Shown: positions 9,783-21,628 of the stretch, piece by piece
How positions within the stretch are numbered: position 1 is the stretch's first letter
Layout of the letters: every line of letters begins with the position of its first letter
NCBI GenBank assembly: GCA_009733715.1
Contig: WMKJ01000001.1
Span: forward strand, 186,001 to 250,000
Direction of reading: 5' to 3'
Length of the DNA: 64,000 nucleotides
Source: Herpomyces periplanetae
Taxonomy: Eukaryota; Ascomycota; Laboulbeniomycetes; Herpomycetales; Herpomycetaceae
The notes under the pieces: generated by a model
The model's database searches: none
Told to the model about the DNA's origin: nothing
What the model saw: only the letters and a program-made list of their open reading frames with translations
Position numbers and translations under genes: made by a program

Positions 9783-11080
9783 GCAAGTGAGAAAAATACT
9801 ACACAGTGACAGTCAATGCTGGGGAAATTGTAGAGTGCTACTACCACGATATATATTATATATAATGAGCGTGTATAAAAGATAGCGGGTAAGCCTGAAA
9901 TGATCGAAGAGGACAAGCCAAGGATAAATTCAATGCCCTGGTCATATTTGCACACATGAGAGAAATGTTAACTTGGAAGACAATTGCGTGTAAGTGTAAA
10001 GGAATACAGGGAGGTGCTGGAGATGAGGGGGCTAAAAAAGTAGCTGGGATACGCTTGATAGGAAATGAAACGATCGAAGCGACAAGTGCATGAGCAAAAG
10101 AAATAAATTCGGTCATTCGTCGAGGCCGACGTGAACTGGCATCGCCTTAAAATTGAAGAGAGAATTGAGTGTGCAAACATGATAACTTCCATTACATTCT
10201 AATAAATGGTTAGATGGTTGGAAAGTTGGAAAGTTGGTTAGTCGTGATGCTTTTTTTTTTCGGGGGCACCGTTAAATGTGCGAAAAAAGTCTCGAACCGA
10301 ACGGAGCCAAGCCGGGGGCGATTAGTCATCAGAAGATGATTTGTTGTTCCGGATTCCGGGTGGGACTGTGATTTTGTGGCTGTTGAGACCGTTTTGGGGG
10401 CAGAGACGACCATGGCAATGGCAATTATGATCAACTGGTGTGGTTCCGGAGGCATAGGTGCAGTTGATTTGTTAATTAGACGGGTTGATTTCTCGTATAA
10501 TATGATAAGTGATTGGAACATTCGGTGATACGGGTTGTTCTCATGGCACATTGTTCAAGGAACTTTTGAGTGTAGCCCGATAAGTTTACCGGTACGCCGG
10601 TTTATTATACGGCCTGCTAATAGGGTAAAACTTGGTTTAATTATGAATATTTTTGCTATGTACTCTTACGCGGACTCCACAATATTGTAAAACATGGCGT
10701 ACGGTTTATCCGAATTGAGTATTCGCTGGGCATGGGTATAGGCGGGAAGAGATGTATATGTATGTGTATGAAGAATTAGTGTAATTCAATTACACTTGGT
10801 AACTGCATCACTTTTTCGACCATCACACAATCGAACCAGTACATAACAACGTACTTGTTCAAGTCGTTCACTATTTAGATTGGCCTTTGTTCATATTGAA
10901 TTAATCACTCAATTTATACTGATCACTAAACTCTAGTTTTAGTTAATCCCATTGTACATTACTCTACGTTGGCCAATACATCCTGACAACAAAAGTTCAG
11001 TTACCTCGAAACCCAGCCCCCGTAGCATCCTAGAAGTAGACATGAAAGTGTGTGCAACCACAACCGTGTTTGTTCACATG

Positions 11081-11280
11081 TATGCGTACGTGTACGAATG
11101 AATGTGAGTGTGAGTGTGAGTGTGAGTATGTGAGTATGGGAGTATGTTAGTGTATGTATGCGTACGTGTGCGTACGTGTGCGTGTGCGTGTACATACATG
11201 CCCATGCCTACGCCTACGCCCACGCCCACGCCCATTTGCACGCGTACGTAAACGTAAATGTATACGTATACGTATACGTC
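11081..11280. repeat. Composite microsatellite (GTGTGA / GTGCGTAC / CGCCCA / TACGTA)
   Basis: Four adjoining simple-sequence tracts: GTGTGA/GTGAGT units about 11101-11140, CGTACGTGTG units about 11155-11192, CCTACG/CCCACG units about 11207-11235, and CGTATA units about 11260-11280. The open frames on both strands here are only translations of the repeats. Confidence 0.8.
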
Positions 11281-11629
11281 CAAAATGTGCATTGGGCAAA
11301 TCTCATTCCAGGTTCTTCGGTGTATAGTATTTCCGCCAAGTTTTACTTGTGGGCCATTAACGGCTCATACTGTCTTGTTGGACTTTACCTGAGTTAATAT
11401 GTAACTAAAACCCAACACTTTTACCAATCCAGTTGGCCTTACTATCTGTTCTCAGCTTCTAGCTGTCTTATTTACATGTATTACATTAAATTTACCCTGG
11501 ACTACAATTATTTTCACCAATTCATCCTTAATTTATATCACGTATACACCCACGCTCCCTCACTCCCAAATCGTCTTGCCCTAACGCCAACCTAAAACCG
11601 TCTCATCTTCCCATCCCAACCAATCAAAT

Positions 11630-11652
11630 CCCTCATCCCATCTCATCCCATT
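11630..11652. repeat. CATCC/CATCT short tandem tract
   Basis: Pyrimidine-rich run of CTCATCCCATCTCATCCCAT type. A second tract of the same unit lies at 57606-57638. Confidence 0.6.
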
Positions 11653-12208
11653 CACCATCGCGCCTTCCATCTTACCCAATCCATCCTCCCTTCTGCCCAT
11701 TACATAATATGATTATCACGTGACCCCTTTACTCCTGACAAGTCGGTGTAACGGAGGCTTGGTTAAGGTGGGAATTGAGCTGTGGGATGCTTGGGATTTT
11801 ATTACCTGAACAAGGATATGTATAATACTTATAAATGGACTTTACACTACATGATTAATTGCAATTGTTTATCATAATATTGTATGTTAGACTTGTCTAC
11901 GTTACGCTAAGCTACATTAACTTATTCAAGTCTCATCTACCTCGCTAATGATTCTATATTAAGTAAACCGAACCGTATACTTTTATACTACTTGTTCACG
12001 TTAAATAGTCCATGTTCGCTATCTTAAACTTTTATTTGTCAACGCGCCTTGTTTACTATATTCGAACTTTATGCATTTTTTGGAGAGTTTCTTGGCTAAG
12101 GTAATTTTTTGTAGTTAACACTATCTACGTCTACCTTTATATACACATACTCTCTTACACTTGTTTGCTTTCATCCCCTACCTCCAGCTTAGCTCATCGT
12201 CCGACAAA

Positions 12209-13271
12209 ATGTCATTTTCGGATTATTTGGATAATCTTCTCGTTGCTGGTCAGCCACACTTTCGCAATATCTTCTCCCTTGCTCCTTCCTGGCTCCAAAC
12301 ACTTTTTGAACAACAAGTTGGTTCGTTTTGTCAAGCCACAATTCTTGGTCTACATACCGAACATACTATTCCTCCCAATGATTTTCATACCCGGTTTTCA
12401 TGCTTTAAACTTGCCTTCAGTAAAGCTGTAGGTTTATCTATCGTCGGCGCGTCCGCTTGCGTTAAACTCCCCCAACTTATACGTTTATTGGTCTCCCAAT
12501 CTCCCTTGGGTGTATCAACTTTATCTACAGCCCTTGAAGCTATTTCTTACACTTTGACGGCTCTCTATCACACGCTAAACTCGTTTTCCTTTTCTACCTA
12601 TGGTGAAACAATTCTAGTGGCAATTCAAGATATCATCATAACTTTAACCCTCTTACTCTTACGTGGTCATAAATTTTTGTCCATTATTTGGATTGTATTT
12701 ATCATTCTACTTGCCCGGGCTTTTTTTTGGCCTTTTTCCTTTCTTAATTCTCCCTCAAATCTATCTTGGCTACAAGTATCGTCCGCTGCATTATCCCTAA
12801 TCAGCAAAATTCCTCAAATATGGACTATTCAACGACACCGTTGCACCGGTCAACTTAGTGCATTTGCTGTAAGTTTTCAATTTCGGTTTTGTCCTGAACA
12901 CTCCCCTTCTAATTCTTAAATTTACTAAATCTGCGTTTACCTAATTTTTTTTTCCTCTTCCATTCTTAATATTTCATTTCTAATCCCTTCACTAGATTTT
13001 AATGTATCTACTTGGCTCCGCTTCGCGCATATTCACCACATTGAACGAAGTAAATGATCCTCTTGTACTGGCCACGTGCACTTCCGGTTTTGTGCTAAAT
13101 TTAATCCTCGCATTACAAATGCTTCACTATCCATCGACTCTCCAACCCAAACATCACCGTCATCAATCCACTCGATCTCGCAAGCCTAAGCATCCCCGTG
13201 CCAAACCTTCCCCTGCATCACCAACTCCCCCGAATCTCACTACAGCTCGTAAGAGAAAACCTCGCGTCTAG
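12209..13271 (+). CDS. MPDU1: MPDU1-like PQ-loop membrane protein (two exons)
   Basis: Exon 1 12209-12868, intron 12869-12995 (GTAAGT...CTAG, phase 0), exon 2 12996-13271; 311 aa. The family (human MPDU1/Lec35) is needed for use of dolichol-phosphate-mannose and -glucose in the ER lumen, hence N-glycosylation and GPI anchors. Seen: SKAVGLSIVGASACVKLPQL with the first PQ motif; then FSTYGETILVAIQDIII, close to the family's PFSTYGEtlfLliQN. The second PQ motif is SKIPQIW, followed by TGQLSAFA and, across the splice, LGSASRIFTTLNEV and NLILALQMLHYP. Five to seven hydrophobic segments are visible. The C-terminus carries an extra basic tail of about 45 residues rich in His, Lys and Pro, not part of the core family. 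The ATG at 12209 is preferred over an upstream TTG in the same frame. Confidence 0.9.
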
Positions 13272-13829
13272 TTCTCTCTTAATCCGTTTCCTCGTTTAAT
13301 AATGGTCCTTCGCGTATTTGCTAGTTTGTCGGCTTGCGTTACGAACATTTTACGTAATACACTAGTACGCGGGCATGGATGAGTTGAAGACCGTGTATGG
13401 GGGATGGTCTGGGAAATATTTATGTTCATGTGCGAGCGAATTTTGCCTAAATGCCTATTTCCTTGTCAACTTGGTCTACATAACAAGTTAAATCAAGTGT
13501 GTACACATTTTATCATTGTTTGTTGGAATCGTTATCAATCATGGACGAATGGGTGTATATGAGAGCACGCGTGCGCACGCGCGCGACATGAAGATAAAGC
13601 CAACGAAAAGCAAAGTTGAGCGTTAATCGTGATGATCGTCATTCATGATGGTTATCGTCGTCAAAATCATTGTCTTATCCGTGTTATTGATGCTTACTTG
13701 CCCGATTTATTCATCAGACTGCGGTTTAAAGATGTAACGTCGCGAATGTAAGCGTTGTCTGCCTCATCGTACCCCCGTGTACACGCAAGCGGTGTACACA
13801 TGCTCTGGGTGTTCGCGTTCGCAGCAAGT
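13272..13829. other. Convergent intergenic region
   Basis: About 560 bp between the MPDU1 stop and the stop of the 13830-16003 gene. GC-alternating run ACGCGTGCGCACGCGCGCG near 13567-13586 (possible Z-DNA-forming tract). No gene seen. Confidence 0.4.
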
Positions 13830-16003
13830 TTACTGTGTGTAAGGTGGCGAGCACAAAAATTCGCGCGATGAATAAACAGGCATTAAGGCAGCTGCAGCTA
13901 CTTGTGATCCTGCATTTGGCGTGGATATAGCATGCGACATGGCACATTCTGAACCACGCTGCTGTTGCGATATTGGGACGGGTGCCGTAACGCTTGACTG
14001 AGTTGATAGCAACCGCGATAGCACGGGTGATCGCGGTGGATGATTTTGAGACTGATGAGTCGACTGGGACTGTGGGGGCTCATGAGACGTCACAGGCGTT
14101 ATTGGAGTCAACGACGTGTTCGCTGAACTTGGTGACGTCATGGGCGGAGATGGTGATGAGCACAGTGCCGAAATGGTCGGTGAACTCGCCGTGGAGCAAG
14201 TATTCAACAAATGCGTTATATCATTGTTCGCTAACATGGCCGCGGCAGCGGATTTAACAACACTATGAGTGGTCTCATGCGCTGTGTCACCAGTCAAGTC
14301 GCTTGACTGATTCACATTTGTTACTGAATTGATCAACGACGATAATGATGTGGTCCCGGTGGCCTGGACTTTACGGGTTATTGCATCGTCGTGTGTATTG
14401 CAGACACCGCTACTGCTACTGCAACTTCGACTGCAATTTGCACTGCTAACGTTGCTCGATGTTGGCGACCAAAGCGTGCTTGAATTTCTCGTATTTATGT
14501 TGGATGAAGTCAAGCCAACAGCACAATCTCGGGGAGATACTTTAACGGATTTTTCAGTGTATGGAACACTACTATTCGGGGAAACAAAGTCATCACTGCG
14601 CAGTGAAGCGCCGCGGTATTCACCGGGTGTATTCGTCGTGTTGGGCATGTATAATGAAGTTTCTGCGGTATAACTAGTTGTATAGGCGTTGGCTGTATGG
14701 GATGGGTTACTTGGACTGGAAAAGATTTTGCCAGCTGGAGTCGAAAAATCATTTATCTCGTAACAGTGAGAATTGGCTAGCCAACAAGTCTCAGTTGACT
14801 TTGGTTCTGGCGAAGAAACTTCTTCAGCATCAATCATATCGGATTCGTGCGCAGACTCGGATAAGAACATGGTCATGTTAAGCAACTCCTGGTTACGAGA
14901 TCCACGGGTATGGGGGGATAAGGGGGTTACACCGGCACTTTGTTGTTCGTCTTCCCAGGTCTGAATTTTTTTAGCTTTCTCAAGTCGGACACGCTTTGCA
15001 TCGTTGGTCCTACGATTTCCATGTTTACGCTGTTTGCATTAAGTAAGATGATGATACGAGCATGTTACCGGAAATGATTAGCGCACTGTCTCAGGCACAT
15101 GCTGACAAGTAATTTAACCGATGGTAAAAAAGGTGCTGTAATGCAAGCTTATGGAAGCAAACGTAAGGGTACACATGGTTGCGGGGGGATTAGGGGAATA
15201 GGAGAAAAGTTGTATTACCTTTGATGATTCAATTGGCGCATTAATAAAAACGCGTAATTTGGTACCGTCCATGACATCGCGACATATTGATTTTTCGTAC
15301 TGTGGAACAGCAGGAGTATAATTATTTAGTGTGTGTGTGTGCGTGTGTATACGCAGGTAGCGGTGACATGCAGGTTGTGCAAGAGGTGTGGAAAGTGAAA
15401 GATGGAGGGTAGGGGAGGATTATGATAATTTCATACCACTTACGTATAAAGCGTTACAGATTGCATCGAGTCGTTGAGCGCAGGTTAGATTTTTGTCGAC
15501 GCTTGAGACGCGCGTGTAGTCCAGTTCTTCGGGTAAGCAACAGCCGCGCTTGTACAGATCGAGGCACTCGTGCTTGTTAAGTTAATCGGACGCGGGAATG
15601 TACGGGCAGACATGCAGGTTAGTTATACGATGAGTAGCGTGGACCAGAGTAGCAATGAAGGAGAGCGAATAGGAAGGATAGCAGTGAAATAGGAGTTAAT
15701 GCAAATGAAGGAACTAACCACAATTATCCAGGCTGAGGCTACCAAATCAATTTCCGTGTAATGACGTTCAATGCAGAAGCGTCGGTAGGCTACACTTGTA
15801 GTTCGATCACGAACGTTGTGGGTGTTGATCATGCAATTGTAAACGCGCTCAATCCATTCCATTTCACGGCCTACAACACCCTTTAGTGAATCTTTCTGGG
15901 GGGAAGATCGTCGTACGCGATTATTCCAATTTTGAGCTTCATGGATACTGCGAAAAAAGGGTCTGAATTTATCATAAAGTTGGTAAGAGGGTGGTAAATT
16001 CAT
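13830..16003 (-). CDS. Conserved fungal protein of unknown function, four exons, Ser/Thr-rich tail
   Basis: Reconstructed exons: 16003-15719, 15572-15444, 15299-15219 and 15029-13830, with donors GTTAGT, GTAAGT and GTAATA plus one long last exon. All three introns are phase 0; 564 aa. The first three exons and the start of the fourth form a compact domain. Its parts are WIERVYNCMINTHNVRD, then a Tyr-Thr-Glu-Ile-Asp...AW helix, then LDYTRVSSVDKNLTCAQRLD, SICRDVMDGTKLRVFINAP, and a basic RKHGNRRTNDAKRVRLEKAK run. From memory this order occurs in uncharacterised ascomycete proteins. The remaining 370 residues are Ser/Thr/Pro/Asn-rich and probably disordered, as in transcriptional regulators. I do not know a function. 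The clean joining of four frames supports a real gene. Intron 2 holds a TG microsatellite. Confidence 0.72.
15329..15354. repeat. TG microsatellite inside an intron
   Basis: GTGTGTGTGTGCGTGTGTATACGC-type run, in the second intron of the 13830-16003 gene. Confidence 0.7.
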
Positions 16004-17695
16004 GGTTAAGGCGTGTGCGTGTACACGCCTGTGTGGAGGTTCTATCTTGCCCGGTGGAATAAGTTTGGGAGGGAAAAGTAGGTGTGGGGTAAGACCAGCG
16101 TATACAATGTATACGATGGTAGGAGCTGCATATACACTGTGCCGGGCGAGGAGTTGTGAATAGGTAGTTGTTAGGCTTATACTTCACCTCCACAGAATAC
16201 TCGGGCAAAAGACTGACACACGATAATAATGGCAAGCGGCGCGGAAAAGGATGGGGGTGAGGGTTAAGGACAAAGTAAGGGGGTGGGTGGGTATGTGAAA
16301 GTGTATAAGTGAGTATGGGTGTGTGTGTGTGTATAGGACTAGGGGAATAATAGAGTGGATAAAACGATAAGTATGGAATAGATAAATAATAAGTATATGA
16401 ACAGGAAAATGATTAACTAGGCATACACGAGTGGACAAGCATATATATATATATATGTATGAATATATATGTATGTAATTGAGTAAAAGTAAGATGATAG
16501 ATAGGGTCGTTGTTAACCGACGTACGAGCGTTATAATGTAAGCGGATCACCGATGAAGTTTATATACAAGCGTTAGGAAGAAAGGAAATGGTAATTGGAC
16601 AAGATTAACGAGATAAACGTCCCCCGCACAAGTCATACTGATGAGAAAGGTAAGAGGGGCATAAGGAATTAACCAGCCTGCTGGCGAGTAGAGGCAGGAG
16701 CTAGCGGCGGCAGCGGAGGTAGTGGCAGCATAAACGGCAAGAACGATGGTAGATGAAGTGGCAGCGGCAGCCGTGGCAGGCGAAGAAGATCAACGAAGGA
16801 AGTGGATGTTACGCAATTCGGAAGCCACAGGCATGGTAAATGTCGGGGAAAAGAATGAGTCAAGGATGCTGGAATAGGAAAGGACGAATTGAGAGGTGGT
16901 AGATTTTTTCAATTAAACGCACGGTGACGAATTAATTGAAGGGTTGAGAATGAGTGAGCGAGCGTACATAGGGCAAAATATTCTCAAAAAATGTATAAGT
17001 CACTTCATTATCAGCGTTGCCATACGTCGAAATACTCACCAATTGCTTAGCGTGAAATTGTGCATCTTTTCTCAACAAATTTTATTAACTGTTGCATGCA
17101 TCTTGCCATTTTCAGATATGGTTCTCAACAACTTTGCTTTTTTTTGGGATATAATTATCCTTTATCGGACAATACGAACGTTGTATTATTTAACTTCGGA
17201 GATAACCACTTGTACGCATCAATGTTCCGTGTTGTTTAGCCCAATAGTTTTACTGGTAATCGTGGATGGCATGAACAAGAGATTCTGTCCACTCAGTAGT
17301 TCATCCACCGATACATATCGCATACTAACCTTGTTATTATGACTCCGAAAACAGAAAATGTCTGTGCTTTAAGATTCTAAATGGACATCCATAGATTTAG
17401 ATTTTTGCTTGACACGTAACTCTTTCGTTTTCATATATTTGTATATTTATATAAAAATATACATATATGCGTTGAATATATTGAGGTTTGTATTGATGAC
17501 CTTACCCCTAATTAATTATTATTACAACAGGTTTATCACAACCATTAGTGGTCTGTACGTGCATTGGGGAAAAAAGGGTATTTATACCAGGTATACGTAC
17601 GTGTATACGTATGCATATACGCACACTAGCTTCACCTGTACACACAGGAATGCTGGGTATGGCCAAACTAAATAAATTTAATGTATAAAATAATA
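16004..17695. other. Intergenic, low-complexity
   Basis: About 1.7 kb. TG/GGGT-rich tract at 16280-16335, AT dinucleotide run at 16440-16476, and GGC/GCA-rich segment at 16675-16785. An open frame at 16950-17342 (+) has no recognisable features and I do not call it. Confidence 0.45.
16440..16476. repeat. (AT)n microsatellite
   Basis: Alternating AT run of about 16 bases, then degenerate GTATGAATATATATGTATG. Confidence 0.7.
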
Positions 17696-18570
17696 TTACT
17701 CGGGAGACAGAGATATTTGTGCATTGGGGGGGGAGACGATATTTTTGTTGACGATTTTCATAATGAAGGACCATTCATCGGGGGAAACTGGACTGACACT
17801 GGGGGGTCTTCGCATGCTGGCAACCATCATTTTACATAATGGGCCGTTATTGAGAGCTTCAGCGCGAAGGGTGGACAGGGGTATGCACTCGGGGAATTTT
17901 TGGCGGAAACGTACTTTGACGCAGTACCAGCGTGGTTTATCACGCGTAGATTTAACATCGTAATAAACGCTAGTAGGGTCGAATGCTGACACTAATGTGG
18001 ACAGACGTGTAAGCGAGAGTGAATGTGTGCGTAGGGGCAAGTACATGCAAGGTGCGATGTGGATGTTAACAAGTTTGTGTAAGGGAGTAGAAATGAATGT
18101 GATATGGAGAAAAATTAAAAAAAAAAAAAGTGTATATTGTGAAAGGGAACGTGGGAATACATACTGTCAGGGGAGGCTTCCTCACTAATTTCACAGATAC
18201 CGACGATACCGGGTTGAGGAACGTTTGAATGGTAAAAGAAGCCTAGATCACCGCATTTCATTTGCATCATAAAATTTCTTGCCGCATAATTTCGTACACC
18301 AGACCATTCTTCACCCGGTGTATCATTAGTGGTGGGGTTGGGGATATTACAACCTTCAAGGCTGACACGCTGTAAATCATCAATGGTAAATTTGACGTTA
18401 ACACCGTTAACATATCGATCACGGCCTTCAGATTTGAAACACCAGTAGCGGGGTGGTTGTACTTCACGTTCACATTTTGTGCCTTTTTTCAACGTTTCAT
18501 CGTTCAAGTTAACTAGATCATCGACTTGGGTACACGAACTTATGGCATACTTCCGTTTTCGGGGAGGCAT
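17696..18570 (-). CDS. EVE-domain protein, THYN1-like (two exons)
   Basis: Exon 1 18570-18165, intron 18164-17986 (GTATGT...TCAG, phase 1, with an A-rich/T-rich tract), exon 2 17985-17696; 231 aa. EVE domains are PUA-like folds that read modified bases in nucleic acid; THYN1 is the nuclear eukaryotic member. Seen: basic N-terminus MPPRKRKY (likely nuclear signal). Then YWCFKSEG opens the domain and VNVKFTIDDLQR follows. EEWSGVRNYAARNFMMQMK and LGFFYHSN match the family's WDGVRNYQARNFLRxM and FFYHSN. PGIVGICEISEEASPD precedes the splice, and FDPTSVYYD, PRWYCVKVRF and MRRPPSVSPVSPDEW follow it. An upstream in-frame ATG at 18666 would add 32 residues; I prefer the MPPRKRK start because homologues begin this way. 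Confidence 0.9.
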
Positions 18571-19607
18571 AATCGGAAGGACATGATGAACGATCGATCC
18601 ACTTGAACGTGGAGTGGAACACGTAGGAAATCTTCCAAGGGGAAAAAAGGAAAAGGTTAACTGCATGAACCCAACGGAAAAACTTACTGTGGCGTAGCGT
18701 GGCGCACTCCGTAAGTGTCAACGTGACTCGGAGATAGCGGGTCACGTTAATTTCTGAATAGACGTAAATAAATGAAACGAGTCAGCGAGTGCAGTTACAC
18801 GCGCATACGCACGTGAATAAAGCAGAACGATAATTAAAATCGTCCAACCCGTTACGTCAAGATTATGTTATCGGGAGGATTGTTTCCAGAGCAAGAGAAA
18901 AGTAGTGGACTGTGTGACGCAGGAACTGTTGGACGGCAGATGGAAGATGTGTGCGCGTGAGTTCACGCGCTTCCGCCCTCACATGGTCACGTGGGAGGTG
19001 GCGACGTAGTTCGGATAAATGATGCAGCGGGGGTTTGTACGTTGGTTAACAAGGGGTTAACTTGGGATGGAAACGATGAATTCGGGAAATGTTCCGCAAG
19101 GCCAGAACAAAGTAATTAAATAGTTGGTTATAAAAACCTTACACGACAAGGTTATACATAATAAGGAAAAAATACGCTAACACATAGCACATTTAGTGGA
19201 CGTGTAGACGATTGGTTAAACAACGATAATGTATAGTGGCGAGGATTTTAGATATCGATTAAAGATAAGGCAGGCATCGATAGAAAAGGGTTAACCCACG
19301 TCCCGAGATTAAACCTTTATGGGGTTGGCAAATTGAAAAATTTACTGACAGGCGAATTACCCATGAGATGTATCGTGTTGCAAATAAAACTACGTATACA
19401 CCCTGCATCAATTCCGTGATTACACGAGCGAGCGAACTAGTGCTCACACGAAGATAATAAATGCGAGCACGTACGAATGCACACACGTTAATGGAGGTGG
19501 AGTAGAGTGCAATCGTTTGAGAAATTGAATGGGGAGGGAAAGCAGTGCAAGGGCATCGAAAATTTTGACTGGTTATCGACGAGTTAAATAAGAACAAATT
19601 AAACATA
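18571..19607. other. Intergenic between THYN1-like and uS5 genes
   Basis: About 1 kb. Near-perfect palindrome GCGCGTGA-GT-TCACGCGC at 18953-18970, and CACGTG at 18988-18993, about 400 bp upstream of the THYN1-like ATG; probably its promoter. No gene seen. Confidence 0.4.
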
Positions 19608-20617
19608 TTAATATTTAGCAGGCTTTCCACTTAGCACGTCACTATACTCTTCTAATGGACTACGAGTTAATTTGGTCTCGCGCCATAAATTAGGCGTGAG
19701 AAACCCGTAAGAGTTTGATGCTGCCATAAAAGTAGCCTTCAACGTATTTTCCAACGTTTTGGTCGAACCGGCTGAAGCGGTATACGCATCTTCAACACCG
19801 GCTAATTGGAGTAAACGTTTTACAGCGGGTGAGGCAACTAGACCAGTTCCACGTGGAGCAGGAATAAGCTAAAACAATTAGAGGTAGGGGAATTTTGATT
19901 AGCATAAGGATGGGAAAAAGGTGTGTATGTAAAAGCTAAATGCCTGCTATAAGGGAAAGGTATATTTTGGGAAAAGATTGGATTAAAAAAGAAATAAACT
20001 TACACGAACGGTAACACTACCACATTTTCCACTTTCTTTGGTAGGTAAAGAATGAGGTTCACCAAGGTTAGTACCCCAGTACCCACGACGAATTGGCACG
20101 ACGCTCAATTTTGCAATAATGATTGCAGCACGAATAGCCGTTGCTACTTCTTTGGAAGTTTTAATACCTAAACCAACGTGACCTTCCGAGTCGCCGATGA
20201 CAACGATAGCTTTATAACGAGTACGTTGGCCGGCGCGGGTTTGTTTTTGAACAGGTTTAATCTAGAATTATACGGTATGGTATGGTGAAGTTAACCAAGT
20301 TAACATGATGTAGACTGGTAAGGGGAGGGTTCAATGTTGTAATTACTCACTTTCATTACTTCATCCTTTAATTTTGGAAGGAAAAAATCCACTATTTGAT
20401 ACTCTTTGATGGGAGCTGAATGCAAATACATTTCTTCCATACTTTTGATTTTACCTGCTTTAACTAAACGCCCAAGTTTAGTGACAGGTTGCCATTCGCT
20501 TTCTTCCGATTTTCCCACCCCACGACGACCACGCCCACGACCGCGACCACGTCCACGATTTCTACCACGATCACCACCACTTCGACCACCAAAACCACCT
20601 CTACCAGCGTCGGCCAT
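19608..20617 (-). CDS. RPS2: 40S ribosomal protein uS5 (yeast S2), three exons
   Basis: Exons 20617-20351, 20261-20004 and 19868-19608; introns of 89 nt (GTGAGT...CTAG) and 135 nt (GTAAGT...TTAG), both phase 0; 261 aa. Small-subunit protein at the mRNA entry site, important for decoding fidelity. Seen: RG-rich N-terminus (about 5-35, an arginine-methylation type tail), then [17 protein letters not shown] and [18 protein letters not shown]. Exon 2 has [20 protein letters not shown], the double-stranded-RNA-binding core. Exon 3 has [26 protein letters not shown] and [17 protein letters not shown]. Length and blocks fit eukaryotic uS5 closely. No snoRNA box pattern was evident in the introns. 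The second intron has a GCTAAT branch-type site. Confidence 0.96.
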
Positions 20618-21628
20618 AATATATAAGGATAATTCTAAGCTGAAGGTATAGAGGTGAGTTAATTAAAAGTGTGAAAAAACTTTTAGTATAGATAAATGTT
20701 TTGAAGAGTACACAACTTTCTTGCTATAATTATCATTGCTTGTAAATGAAAATTTGCGTTAGAGTATAACCACGTACGTTTAAAATGGTGTGGGAGTGCG
20801 CGTGTGTGCGAGTGCGTGTGCGTATACACTCTTCAATGTAGCTTGATCCGGGGTTATTGAAGAAAGTTATAAAAATGGTACAAGATCCCCAAAATTCAAC
20901 AGCGCCGCGCTTTGTGCCGAAGATATGAATATCGAAATAATCAATTAATTAATTTAGACTTTCCTTCTCCTTCACGAACATAGTCGATCACCAATCCAGT
21001 ATCCTTTACACCCGCAGGCCTCCCTAAAATCTTCACCAAAATTCACGGCTGGGAATTTTTATTTAGTGCGCGGTTACATAAGCCCGCTAGACACCATTTT
21101 CCCTCGCTTACGTCACCGACCTGCGACGTAAGCGAGCTGTGGCGCGGCTACCAGCGGAGAAACAGATGAGCCGGTGAGCGGTGGCGGTGCCCCAAACTTC
21201 GCACAAAAATCTCTTTTGACAAATGTTAAAATGGGTAAATGCAGCTTCACATCGTCGACATGAATATTGCTAAACTTGTTAGTGTACCCGGACCTGTCTA
21301 TAGTTAACCTTTCACATCCATACATGTCTCGTGCAATATGTTAGTGAATCAGTAAGCAGGCTGTCCTGGGATTGCGCTTGTCTTAATACATTCCCCGGCT
21401 TATCTATACACCAACATTCCCCAAGATCAATATACCGGCGGGTTAAACTCATCTACGCTGGAATATATTGTAGACTTGGAAACACTTTTGAGGTGCTTTT
21501 ACACTACGAAAAAATTGGTAATGTGAAAAAAAAGCTTGTATGTCGGCAGAAACTTCTAAACTTTCAGGGATGCCTAAAAATTCATGGTAAAATGAGTAAA
21601 GCAAACGAGTAAAAATCCAGTGTAAATA
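20618..21628. promoter_or_regulatory. Region between uS5 and the Ppz phosphatase with a 12-bp inverted repeat
   Basis: About 1 kb holding the uS5 promoter and the phosphatase 3' UTR. A perfect inverted repeat CTCGCTTACGTC / GACGTAAGCGAG occupies 21103-21114 and 21125-21136 with a 10-base spacer. Each arm holds a TTACGTC bZIP/ATF-type half, and the left arm with the next base gives the full TTACGTCA. A 70-codon minus-strand frame across it is not convincing. Confidence 0.5.
21103..21136. promoter_or_regulatory. 12-bp inverted repeat with CRE/ATF-like arms
   Basis: Perfect 12-base arms and 10-base spacer, about 490 bp from the uS5 ATG and from the phosphatase stop. It could be a paired bZIP site or an RNA hairpin in the 3' UTR of the phosphatase. 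Confidence 0.45.

Larger units (their letters stand above)
8944..12208. other. Long gene-poor stretch with simple repeats
   Basis: About 3.3 kb without a gene I can support; open frames here are short and lack recognisable motifs. It holds AT-rich palindromic DNA near 9850-9865, the palindrome TTTAACGCGTTAAA at 9769-9782 (contains ACGCGT, the MluI cell-cycle box), a composite microsatellite at 11081-11280, a CATCC-type tract near 11630-11652 and CACGTG at 11717-11722. The last 500 bp probably include the MPDU1 promoter. Confidence 0.5.

Noticed and set aside
10210-10551. 113-codon minus-strand frame
   Set aside because: Low-complexity, no motif, no splice context; sits in repeat-rich intergenic DNA.
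14329-14673. Plus-strand frames over the 13830-16003 gene
   Set aside because: Shadows of the long minus-strand exon, whose frame is supported by splicing.
16950-17342. Plus-strand frame of about 130 codons with hydrophobic stretches
   Set aside because: AT-rich sequence gives hydrophobic codons by chance; no homology recognised and no supporting features.
20004-20350. Intronic snoRNA in the uS5 gene
   Set aside because: Introns of 89 and 135 nt show no paired C/D or H/ACA box arrangement.
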